A stretch of 64,000 bases of DNA from Mucilaginibacter dorajii (GTDB lineage: Bacteria; Bacteroidota; Bacteroidia; Sphingobacteriales; Sphingobacteriaceae). Shown here piece by piece: positions 53,902 through 61,228 of the stretch. Numbering within the stretch: the first letter of the stretch is position 1; every line of letters begins with the position of its first letter. Location: the NCBI RefSeq assembly GCF_024808255.1, contig NZ_JANTYS010000028.1, positions 18,944 to 82,943 of the forward strand, read 5' to 3'. Made by a program: the position numbers and the translations under genes. The notes under the pieces are model-generated. The model did no database searches, had not been told where the DNA came from, and saw nothing but the letters and a program-made list of their open reading frames with translations.

Positions 53902-53978
53902 GTGAGTTTTGAGTAGTGAGTAAGGAGTTTTCCATTCAAAAAACCTTTTCAACTCAAAACTTATAACTCAAAACTCAC
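53902..53978. repeat. Intergenic inverted repeat between metY and metX
   Basis: GTGAGTTTTGAG (53902-53913) and CTCAAAACTCAC (53967-53978) are a perfect 12-bp inverted pair in a 115-base gap of repetitive word content. It could be a processing or attenuation site within the operon. Confidence 0.6.
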
Positions 53979-53992
53979 AACTTCATCAACTA

Positions 53993-55312
53993 CTATACTA
54001 ATTCGGCCTGGGCCTCTTTTACTTTGGCAAATGCCTGTTCAAAATCTGCTTTAATATCATCAATATGCTCAATACCAACCGCTACACGTAACGAGGTTGG
54101 CGTAACACCAGCCGAAAGCTGCTCTTCATCAGATAATTGCTGATGGGTTGTTGCCGATGGCTGTATGATCAATGTTTTGGCATCGCCAACATTTGCTAAA
54201 TGGCTTACCAATTTCAGGTTGTCTATAACTTTACCGGCGTCGGCTTTATCGCCCTCAATTTCAAAGGATAATACCGCGCCAAAACCATTTTTTAAATACT
54301 TTTTAGCCAGCTCGTGGTATTTAGATGATGCCAGACCGGGGTAATTAACCGATTTTACCAACGGATGCTGCTCAAGCCATTTGGCCAGCTCCAATGTATT
54401 ATCTACATGGCGCTGCACACGCAGGGACAAAGTTTCCAACCCCTGGATGTTAAGCCATGAATTAAATGGCGACTGCGAAGGTCCAAAATCACGCAAGCCT
54501 TCTACACGGGCACGAATGATGAACTGGATATTACCAAACGGACCGCCAATGCCAAACACATCGGCAAAAACCAAGCCGTGGTAACCTTCAGATGGCTCGG
54601 TAAATTGCGGAAATTTACCATTACCCCAGTTGTAATTACCACCATCAACTATAACACCGCCAATGCTGGTGCCATGCCCTCCAATCCATTTAGTGGTTGA
54701 TTGTACCACCACACTTGCGCCATGCTCTAACGGGCGGAATAAGTAGCCACCTGCACCAAAAGTGTTATCCACAATTAAAGGCAGATCAACCTTTTTGGCT
54801 AAAGCGCCAACTTTATCAAAGTCGGCGATGGTAAAGCCTGGATTGCCAATAGTTTCCAGGAAAATGGCTTTGGTTTTATCATCAATTAAAGCTTCCAGGC
54901 TTTCGGCGGTATCGTCTTTGGCAAAACGAACCTCGATGCCTAAACGTTTAAATGCTACTTTAAATTGATTGTAAGTCCCGCCGTACAGGAAAGGAGAGGT
55001 AACAAAGTTATCGCCGGCCTGCAGTATGTTATTTAACGCTATAAATTGCGCCGCCTGGCCCGATGCCGTTGCCAACGCGGCAACGCCCCCCTCTAAAGCC
55101 GCTATGCGTTTTTCAAACACATCGGTAGTAGGGTTCATTAAACGGGTATAAATATTGCCAAACTCTTTTAATGCAAACAGGTTTGCGCCATGTTCGGCAC
55201 TGTTAAATACATAAGAGGTGGTTTGGTAAAGTGGTACAGCGCGTGAACCTGTTGTAGGATCAACTTCCTGGCCTGCGTGTAGTTGTAGTGTTTCGAATTT
55301 TAAGTTTGACAT
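53993..55312 (-). CDS. metY: O-acetylhomoserine sulfhydrylase
   Basis: A 439-aa pyridoxal-phosphate enzyme that makes homocysteine from O-acetylhomoserine and sulfide. LQLHAGQEVDPTTGSRAVPLYQTTSY and the PLP lysine in STTKWIGGHG are the family marks, and the length (about 430) distinguishes it from the shorter cystathionine synthases. It is the first gene of metY-metX-hom and lies behind a 400-base leader with a SAM riboswitch and a cysteine-rich leader frame. Confidence 0.93.
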   Translation of the reverse strand: MSNLKFETLQLHAGQEVDPTTGSRAVPLYQTTSYVFNSAEHGANLFALKEFGNIYTRLMNPTTDVFEKRIAALEGGVAALATASGQAAQFIALNNILQAGDNFVTSPFLYGGTYNQFKVAFKRLGIEVRFAKDDTAESLEALIDDKTKAIFLETIGNPGFTIADFDKVGALAKKVDLPLIVDNTFGAGGYLFRPLEHGASVVVQSTTKWIGGHGTSIGGVIVDGGNYNWGNGKFPQFTEPSEGYHGLVFADVFGIGGPFGNIQFIIRARVEGLRDFGPSQSPFNSWLNIQGLETLSLRVQRHVDNTLELAKWLEQHPLVKSVNYPGLASSKYHELAKKYLKNGFGAVLSFEIEGDKADAGKVIDNLKLVSHLANVGDAKTLIIQPSATTHQQLSDEEQLSAGVTPTSLRVAVGIEHIDDIKADFEQAFAKVKEAQAELV

Positions 55313-55370
55313 AGTTTTAGATTTTAAAAGTTAAATTAATTTTTGATGTTTAGATGGATTTTTAGCAAGT

Positions 55371-55486
55371 CGGTAAATGCTTACCGGTTTTACAACACGT
55401 ATGTTTTCAGGGATTGAAAAAGGGACGTATTAAAGCATCAACAGCAGCAACACATACAAATACAGCCAGTAATTGGACTAATACGT
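55371..55486 (-). promoter_or_regulatory. Alternative RNA pairings around the cysteine codons of the metY leader
   Basis: On the transcript, ACGUAUUA inside the leader frame (55479-55486) is complementary to UAAUACGU just after its stop (55425-55432), so the stem encloses all cysteine codons. Further on, CGGTAAATGCTTACCG (55371-55386) is a self-complementary hairpin. There is no strong U tract, so the readout may be translational or Rho-based rather than intrinsic termination. The pairings are seen; the switching is inferred. Confidence 0.5.
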
Positions 55487-55548
55487 TGTATGTTACCGTT
55501 TTGGGTATTAAAAATGTTGCTTGTAGTAATTGTAATTAAACTTTTCAT
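55438..55548 (-). CDS. Cysteine-rich leader peptide of the metY operon (36 aa)
   Basis: A complete short frame: ATG 55548, 36 codons, TGA 55440-55438. The peptide starts MKSLITITTSNIF and ends GCICMCCCC, so six of the last eight residues are Cys (29, 31, 33-36) with Met at 32. It begins a few bases after the SAM riboswitch and ends about 125 bases before metY. Such codon runs are the mark of amino-acid-sensing leader peptides; cysteine-responsive ones are established in actinobacteria. Low cysteinyl-tRNA should stall ribosomes at the run and alter the RNA folding around it. The frame, not any function, is directly seen. Confidence 0.7.
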   Translation of the reverse strand: MKSLITITTSNIFNTQNGNIQRISPITGCICMCCCC

Positions 55549-55554
55549 GGCTAT

Positions 55555-55668
55555 AAATTTATATCCCCCGGTGTTATTTGCCGGGACAGGAATTGGCACC
55601 TTCTTCAAATTTGAAGGGTTGCCAGCGGGTCATTGAGCCTGATCTCTCGCCGCTTCTTTATAAATCAA
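55555..55668 (-). promoter_or_regulatory. SAM-I (S-box) riboswitch upstream of metY
   Basis: The transcript shows the conserved parts in order: a GCGG...CCGC P2 helix, AGAGAUC and CUCAAUGACCC with a kink-turn pattern, GGCAACC, a self-complementary CTTCAAATTTGAAG P3 arm, AAGGTGCCAATTCCTG, a CCCGG...CCGGG P4 helix, and an AU-rich closing P1 (TTTATA with TATAAA). This is the S-box aptamer for S-adenosylmethionine. The P1 3' strand ends just before the leader-peptide ATG, so SAM may control leader translation or RNA continuation. No Rho-independent terminator with a U tract is evident next to it. Confidence 0.88.
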
Positions 55669-55723
55669 TACCCGAACTATGCGGAGAATTGATCGACTAT
55701 GGTATCACTACCAAATAATATTG

Positions 55724-55756
55724 CAAAGATAAGTGGATATTTATTTAAATACCAAA
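55724..55756 (-). promoter_or_regulatory. Promoter of the metY leader
   Basis: On the minus strand, -33 TTTG (55756-55753) and -7 TATCTTTG (55731-55724) are separated by 21 bases, a good fit to the Bacteroidota housekeeping promoter. Transcription would start near 55718, about 50 bases before the riboswitch. Confidence 0.7.
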
Positions 55757-55784
55757 TTTTATTTAGATAAAAGACTTTGAGACA

Positions 55785-55889
55785 AAGGAACAAGGATTCT
55801 TGGAGCAAAGACTGTGGGAGTAAAGAACAAGGAAGAGGAAGAGCAAAAACAAGATATTTTTGCTCCTTGATCTTTTATCCTTGTTCCTT
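55785..55889. repeat. Long-range inverted repeat after the metB-like gene
   Basis: AAGGAACAAGGAT (55785-55797) and ATCCTTGTTCCTT (55877-55889) are complementary with an 80-base loop. It lies 14 bases past the end of the cystathionine synthase-type gene and may work as its 3' end. The loop has low-complexity words such as GAACAAGG. Confidence 0.55.
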
Positions 55890-55902
55890 GATCTTTTTAT
55901 CC

Positions 55903-57021
55903 TTAGTCCTCCAGGGCTTGGCTCAAATCTTCTATCAAATCATCAATATGTTCTAATCCAACCGATACCCGCAATAAATTAAACGGCGTTTTGGTATCGG
56001 GACCTTCAACGGTGGCGCGGTGTTCTATCAGGCTTTCAACACCTCCAAGACTGGTGGCTTTGGTAAATATGTTGAGTTTATTGATGATGTTATGCGTATC
56101 ATCCCTATCGCCTTTTACAATAAATGATAGCATCCCTCCATAAGCTAACATCTGATCTTTGGCTATTTGATGTTGCGGGTGCGATGGCAGGCCGGGGTAT
56201 AATACCTGCTCAACCCTGGGATGTTGTTCTAAAAATTCAGCCAATAACTGCGCGTTGTGCACGTGGCCTTTAACCCGGTAAGGCAGGGTTTTAATGCTGC
56301 GCACCAGCCAGAAACAATCTGTTGGAGATGGGATAGCGCCGCCCATTTCCTGTACCTGGCGGATCTTTGCCCACCAATCGTTTTTTTCGGCAGTGATCAA
56401 CGCGCCACCCATCAGATCGCTGTGACCACCAAAATATTTAGTGGTCGAGTGCATTACCAAATCGGCGCCTAAAGTTAAAGGCTGCTGACAAATAGGGGTG
56501 GCGAAGGTATTATCAACCACTACTTTAATGCCTTTTGCCTTCGCTATGCTCACTACTTGTTTGATATCGGTTATTTTAAGCAAGGGGTTTGATGGGGTTT
56601 CTACCCATATAACACCTGTCTCGGGCCTGATATGTTGTTGTAAAACATCCCCATCGTTTACATCGATAAAATCAAAGGTTAAGATACCCGCAAACAGGTT
56701 TTTAAGCTGATTCCGTAAACCATGGTACATATCATCCGGGCAAATAATATGTGTGCCCGGTGCCAGTGATTGAAAAACCGACATGCCTGCCGCATTGCCA
56801 GATGAAAAGGCTGCCGCATCGGCACCGCCCTCTAACTTACCTATTACATTTTCAAGCAAAGCCCGGTTGGGATTTGATGACCGGCTGTAAATATGACCGC
56901 CGGGAAAACCGCCATCTTCGCCGCGTTCAAATGTGGTAGAGAGTACGATGGGCTGTATTACGGCTTTTGATGATCCGTCTACCTTATTGCCGGCGTGTAT
57001 AGCTATGGTTTCAATTTTCAT
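55903..57021 (-). CDS. Cystathionine gamma-synthase/lyase family PLP enzyme
   Basis: A 372-aa enzyme of the trans-sulfuration family. The PLP lysine is in STTKYFGGHSDLMGG; IYSRSSNPNRALLENVI and the final RVSVGLEHIDDLIEDL are typical. It could make cystathionine from cysteine and an acyl-homoserine, or split cystathionine; the sequence does not separate these. It lies upstream of, and in the same direction as, metY-metX-hom, but behind its own 3' repeat, so it is a separate unit. Confidence 0.88.
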   Translation of the reverse strand: MKIETIAIHAGNKVDGSSKAVIQPIVLSTTFERGEDGGFPGGHIYSRSSNPNRALLENVIGKLEGGADAAAFSSGNAAGMSVFQSLAPGTHIICPDDMYHGLRNQLKNLFAGILTFDFIDVNDGDVLQQHIRPETGVIWVETPSNPLLKITDIKQVVSIAKAKGIKVVVDNTFATPICQQPLTLGADLVMHSTTKYFGGHSDLMGGALITAEKNDWWAKIRQVQEMGGAIPSPTDCFWLVRSIKTLPYRVKGHVHNAQLLAEFLEQHPRVEQVLYPGLPSHPQHQIAKDQMLAYGGMLSFIVKGDRDDTHNIINKLNIFTKATSLGGVESLIEHRATVEGPDTKTPFNLLRVSVGLEHIDDLIEDLSQALED

Positions 57022-57114
57022 GATGCAAATGTTATCGGGCCAAAATAAATAAGATTATTTGGTATTTGCTGTAGCAGGCTGTTTAATCTTTTCGTAATGA
57101 TAAAAAAAGACCTT

Positions 57115-57636
57115 ATGAAAAACCTGTACCTGCTTACCCTGCTCATTTTACTATCGGCCACAAGCTGCAAAAAAGAAAACATTGCCAAAAGCGATCAATA
57201 CGATACCAGCTATAAAGCCTGGGTAAGTTATAAAACTAATATTCACAACTCTTATAAATACACCATAAGCAGCGGTTCATGGACCGGATATGGCCGTGCC
57301 ACTACAACCGGGATTAATAATGGCAAAATTATTTCCAGGGACTATGTCTCATTTAAATCGCATAACGATGGTTCTGGCATCGTTGATACTCTTAAAAACT
57401 GGCACGAAAATATATCTAATTTAAACACACATGGCCAGGAAGCGGGCGAATTGATGACTATTGACGACATTTATACCCAGGCCCGTACAGTTTGGCTTAA
57501 AGCAGATACCAAAACCAATGATATTTATTTTGAAACCGATAAAAATGGCTTGCTGTCCAGCTGCGGCTTTGTACCCAAAGGTTGCCAGGACGATTGTTTT
57601 AACGGGATTACTATCACATCAATAAGCACACTATAG
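57115..57636 (+). CDS. Hypothetical lipoprotein
   Basis: A protein of about 173 residues with a lipoprotein signal ending in the lipobox LSATSC (cleavage before Cys). The mature part has a repeated Tyr/Ser/Thr-rich start, then TYTQ-like IDDIYTQARTVWLKADTKTN and DKNGLLSSCGFVPKGCQDDC with three Cys near the end. It may belong to the DUF6174 group, but I am not certain. Met at 57097 is an alternative start. It is a single-gene unit. Confidence 0.72.
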   Translation: MKNLYLLTLLILLSATSCKKENIAKSDQYDTSYKAWVSYKTNIHNSYKYTISSGSWTGYGRATTTGINNGKIISRDYVSFKSHNDGSGIVDTLKNWHENISNLNTHGQEAGELMTIDDIYTQARTVWLKADTKTNDIYFETDKNGLLSSCGFVPKGCQDDCFNGITITSISTL

Positions 57637-57836
57637 CATCGTTTGTGTGCAGCACTAATAAATATCTGTTTTAATAGTCTTTAGGAATTCAATTTTTCAA
57701 ATCTTCAATAAATATTGAAAATAAACTTCTATTGTAAGATGTTGTCTTGTTGATGTTTACAATTCCCGATGGGCAAACATTACCGTTTTACATCGTTGAT
57801 ATCTATATATTACATTCTCATTACGCTAACATTTGC

Positions 57837-57844
57837 TACTTTTG
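57837..57844 (+). promoter_or_regulatory. -7 promoter box of mqnE
   Basis: TACTTTTG matches TAnnTTTG, 15 bases before the ATG. No clear -33 box was seen. Confidence 0.45.
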
Positions 57845-57859
57845 TACAAAGTCTTTTGA

Positions 57860-59056
57860 ATGGAAGCTGAGAGTAATTTACAGTTATTATTACAAAACCC
57901 TGATCTGCCTGCTGATTTAAAGCATATTGCCGAAAAAGTACTGCGTAGCGAAAGGATCACCTTTGATGAAGGTGTTACGTTATACGAACAGGGCGATTTG
58001 GGTTATCTTGGTGTTTTAGCCAACTATATCCGTCAAAAACGTCATGGCGATAAAACCTATTTCAACCGTAATTTTCATATCGAACCAACCAATCTTTGCG
58101 TTTACGACTGCAAATTTTGCTCATACTCGCGCCTGCTGAAACAAAAATCAGAAGGGTGGGAGTACACCATGGACGAAATGTTTAACATGGTAACCAAATA
58201 CGATGGCGAACCTGTTACCGAAGTGCACATTGTAGGCGGTGTTTTACCACAGTATGATGTGCCTTTTTACCAGGAGTTGTTTAGCCGTATCCGTGCGCAT
58301 CGTCCCGAATTACACATTAAGGCATTAACCCCGGTTGAATACCATTACATTTTTAAAAAAGCCAAAATTGACTACGCCACAGGTATGCGCCTGATGATGG
58401 AAGCCGGTTTAGGTTCGATACCGGGCGGCGGTGCCGAGATCTTTCATCCCGAAGTACGCGACCTGATCTCGAAAGATAAATGTACCGGCGATCAATGGCT
58501 GGCCATCCACGAGGAATGGCATAAATTGGGCGGCCGGTCAAATGCTACTATGCTTTATGGCCATATCGAAAAATTCCATCACCGGGTTGATCATATGGAG
58601 CGTTTACGCCAGCTGCAGGACAAAACAGGTGGTTTCCAAACGTTTATCCCGCTAAAGTTCCGCAACCAGGATAATCAAATGTCGCACGTGCCGGAGTCAA
58701 CAGTTGTTGAAGATCTGCGCAATTATGCCGTGGCACGCATTTACCTGGATAACTTCGATCACATTAAAGCCTACTGGGCCATGATCAGTCGCACTACTGC
58801 ACAGCTTTCCCTCAATTTTGGGGTTGATGATATTGATGGTACATTGGATGATACTACCAAAATTTACTCCATGGCCGGTGCCGAAGAACAGCATCCAGGT
58901 ATGAGTACCAAACAGTTGGTAGAACTGATCAAAAATGTAGGCCGTTACCCCATTGAACGCGATACGCTTTACAACGTGGTTACCGATTACAGTGATTTTA
59001 AGTTCCCCGAAACTGAACCCAAACCGCAATACTATAAATTGCCGGTAATAAACTAA
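57860..59056 (+). CDS. mqnE: Aminofutalosine synthase
   Basis: A 398-aa radical SAM enzyme of the futalosine route to menaquinone, converting the chorismate-derived enol pyruvate product and SAM to aminofutalosine. The [4Fe-4S] site C-x3-C-x2-C is Cys80, Cys84 and Cys87 in NLCVYDCKFCSYSR. EVHIVGGVLPQ and the GGGAEIF motif follow. The length and CSY form match MqnE rather than MqnC. The phosphatase and mqnA genes follow on the same strand. Confidence 0.9.
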   Translation: MEAESNLQLLLQNPDLPADLKHIAEKVLRSERITFDEGVTLYEQGDLGYLGVLANYIRQKRHGDKTYFNRNFHIEPTNLCVYDCKFCSYSRLLKQKSEGWEYTMDEMFNMVTKYDGEPVTEVHIVGGVLPQYDVPFYQELFSRIRAHRPELHIKALTPVEYHYIFKKAKIDYATGMRLMMEAGLGSIPGGGAEIFHPEVRDLISKDKCTGDQWLAIHEEWHKLGGRSNATMLYGHIEKFHHRVDHMERLRQLQDKTGGFQTFIPLKFRNQDNQMSHVPESTVVEDLRNYAVARIYLDNFDHIKAYWAMISRTTAQLSLNFGVDDIDGTLDDTTKIYSMAGAEEQHPGMSTKQLVELIKNVGRYPIERDTLYNVVTDYSDFKFPETEPKPQYYKLPVIN

Positions 59057-59069
59057 GCTGGAAAAAGCT

Positions 59070-59160
59070 TGAAGCGGAAGGCTTAAGGCCGAAAGCATAA
59101 AAGGAATATAAAGGAATATAACTAAACAACAACGAAGCTTTAAGCCTTATGCTTTCGGCT
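59070..59160. repeat. Intergenic cruciform with GCTTT/AAGCC words
   Basis: GCCGAAAGCATAA (59088-59100) pairs with TTATGCTTTCGGC (59147-59159), and AAGGCTTAA (59078-59086) with TTAAGCCTT (59140-59148). A direct repeat AAGGAATATA occurs twice at 59101-59120 in the loop. It lies between mqnE and the phosphatase gene and may end mqnE transcription. Confidence 0.6.
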
Positions 59161-59207
59161 AAGAAAAAAAGCTTTGAGCCTTCGGCTTTCTGCTTTCCGC
59201 TCAAAGA

Positions 59208-59822
59208 ATGGTAGAAAAAACTTTATACATTGTACGTCATGGCCAAACCGAGTTTAACAAGCTGGGGATTATACAAGGCCGTGGTGTTAATACTGATCTT
59301 AACGACGAAGGCCGCAAACAGGCAGGGCTATTTTTTGAAGCTTATAAAAACGTACCGTTTGATAAAGCCTATATATCGGCCCTTAAGCGCACCCAGCAAA
59401 GTATCCAGCCTTTTATTGACGGCGGCTTACCCTTTGAAAAACTGCCCGGCTTAGACGAGTTGGCCTGGGGAATCCATGAAGGACAATTACCAACTACCGA
59501 AAACAAAGCAGCATTTTTACAGATCATGCGCGATTGGCTGGATGGTAACCTGGATAGCAAATTTGAGGGGGGCGAAAGTCCCAATGAAGTAGAGGTGCGC
59601 CAGCGTGAAGCCCTGGAGGTGATCATGAGCCATCCCGAAGAAAAAACTGTACTCATATGCATGCACGGCCGTGCCATGCGCCTGTTGCTTTGTATATTAA
59701 CCGGTAAGCCATTAACCGAAATGGATACCTTCCCGCACCAGAACCTGGTTTTATACAAAGTTGTTTACGATGGTGAAAAATTCGAAATCGTAGATTTTAA
59801 CAATGCCGAACATTTAAAATAA
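59208..59822 (+). CDS. Histidine phosphatase family protein
   Basis: A 204-aa phosphoglycerate-mutase-like phosphatase. The phosphohistidine motif is YIVRHGQTEFN (His11) and the second His lies in CMHGRAMRL; LDELAWGIHEGQ gives the acid residue. It lies between two menaquinone genes and ends 20 bases before mqnA, so it could remove a phosphate in or near that pathway; this is context only, as the family has many substrates. Confidence 0.9.
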   Translation: MVEKTLYIVRHGQTEFNKLGIIQGRGVNTDLNDEGRKQAGLFFEAYKNVPFDKAYISALKRTQQSIQPFIDGGLPFEKLPGLDELAWGIHEGQLPTTENKAAFLQIMRDWLDGNLDSKFEGGESPNEVEVRQREALEVIMSHPEEKTVLICMHGRAMRLLLCILTGKPLTEMDTFPHQNLVLYKVVYDGEKFEIVDFNNAEHLK

Positions 59823-59841
59823 TTCAGAAAGCGCGTTTCTT

Positions 59842-60591
59842 GTGAAAAAGATCAGAATATCAGCAGTAAGCTACACCAATACCAAACCCTTTATATACGG
59901 CCTTCAACACACCGGATTTGTAGATAAAATAGAACTAAGCCTGGATATGCCTTCAGACTGTGCCCAGAAACTGATAGACGATGTGGTTGATATCGGCTTG
60001 ATCCCGGTGGCGGCAACATTAAGTATCCCCAACTGGAATATCGTATCAGATTATTGCATTGGTGCTGTAGGCGCTGTAAATTCCGTTTTTATTTTTAGTA
60101 ATTGCGAGGTGCACGATATCAAATATTTACAGCTCGATCCGGAATCGCGGTCATCTAATAACCTTGCCCTGGTGCTGCTCAAAAATTTTTGGAAGGTTAA
60201 GCCCGAGCTGATCAGCGGTGCGCCAGATTATAGTTTATCAACAGAAGCTAACACTGCTTTTGTACAAATAGGCGACCGTACCTTTGGCAAAAAAGGCAAT
60301 TACAAATACGTATATGACCTGGCCGGGGAATGGCAAAAATTTACCGGTCTGCCCTTTATGTTTGCCGGCTGGATAGCCAACAAACCCATCCCGCAGGAAT
60401 TTATGGACGAGTTTAACGCCGCTCTTAAATACGGCCTCGACCATCGCGAAGACCTTTTCAAAGAACTTACCATGCGCGACGATTTCGACATTGTAGATTA
60501 TTTAATGGTGAAAATAGACTACGAGTTAACGGAGGATAAGAAGAAGGCGTTATTCATGTTCTTAGATTACATAAGGCATTTGGAAGACTAA
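59842..60591 (+). CDS. mqnA: Chorismate dehydratase (menaquinone biosynthesis)
   Basis: A 249-aa protein of the MqnA/MqnD periplasmic-binding-like fold. The N-terminal ISAVSYTNTKPFIYGL is the MqnA mark; SRSSNNLALVLLKNFW and PFMFAGWIANKPI match the family. It makes 3-enolpyruvylbenzoate from chorismate, the step before MqnE. The start is GTG at 59842. MqnB, MqnC and MqnD are not in this window. Confidence 0.9.
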   Translation: MKKIRISAVSYTNTKPFIYGLQHTGFVDKIELSLDMPSDCAQKLIDDVVDIGLIPVAATLSIPNWNIVSDYCIGAVGAVNSVFIFSNCEVHDIKYLQLDPESRSSNNLALVLLKNFWKVKPELISGAPDYSLSTEANTAFVQIGDRTFGKKGNYKYVYDLAGEWQKFTGLPFMFAGWIANKPIPQEFMDEFNAALKYGLDHREDLFKELTMRDDFDIVDYLMVKIDYELTEDKKKALFMFLDYIRHLED

Positions 60592-60612
60592 GAACCATAA
60601 CAGATTTTTGCA

Positions 60613-60638
60613 GAGACGCATCACGTGCGTCTTTTTTG
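60613..60638 (+). terminator. Terminator after mqnA
   Basis: AGACGCA (60614-60620) with TGCGTCT (60626-60632) and a T run. Confidence 0.85.
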
Positions 60639-60675
60639 TTTGATTTTACTTAGATTTATAAATATCTCAATTTAA

Positions 60676-61137
60676 ATGAACGGTTCAATATTGTCTGGTG
60701 GCTCAACTCATATTCGGTATCAGCACTACCATTTTCCCCGATTGATTCAGGTTGTATGCCCAAATTGTTTGAATCCCGCTAAACTAACTCATTGTGATGC
60801 CCCCGAGGCCATTGCCCACTTCATTGATACTGACTTTGAAAATAGGAATTGGATATTTTTTTGTACCAACTGCGTTAAAAGGGAAACTAAAAACTGGACT
60901 GAAATACCAGCGTTAAAACTTTTAAATAAAATAGAGATTCGTCAGGAATTGATATGGGCCTGGAATGCTGACCATCTTGATTATATAATTGGGCTATTAA
61001 GTGGGAATGAAATTAAAGACCATAAATGGTCATTCTTCAAAGCTTATATCAACAAAAACTGGTTTACTAAAACCAAAAATATCTCAGATATCAATAAACT
61101 CAAAACAATGAGGGAAGCTAATTCTTTTCATCTATAA
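60676..61137 (+). CDS. Hypothetical protein with two CxxC zinc-ribbon knuckles
   Basis: A 153-aa protein that is not recognised. The N-terminal half has CPNC and CTNC pairs (VVCPNCLNPAKLTHCD, WIFFCTNCVKRE), as in a zinc ribbon. The second half is helical and basic with no known motif. It lies between a terminator and the SDR gene and appears to be monocistronic. It may bind nucleic acid or another protein; nothing in the context decides this. Confidence 0.7.
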   Translation: MNGSILSGGSTHIRYQHYHFPRLIQVVCPNCLNPAKLTHCDAPEAIAHFIDTDFENRNWIFFCTNCVKRETKNWTEIPALKLLNKIEIRQELIWAWNADHLDYIIGLLSGNEIKDHKWSFFKAYINKNWFTKTKNISDINKLKTMREANSFHL

Positions 61138-61228
61138 TACTTACAAAGTATCGTTTCAAATTAATCACTAAGTAATCAATACCATATAGTTTCAATTTCA
61201 TTGGTTATATTAAAACAAAACTGTTGAT

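Noticed and set aside
57022..57096. A second SAM riboswitch or cysteine leader before the cystathionine synthase-type gene
   Set aside because: The upstream 75 bases lack the GGCAACC and AAGGTGCCAATTCC blocks and have no Cys-rich frame.
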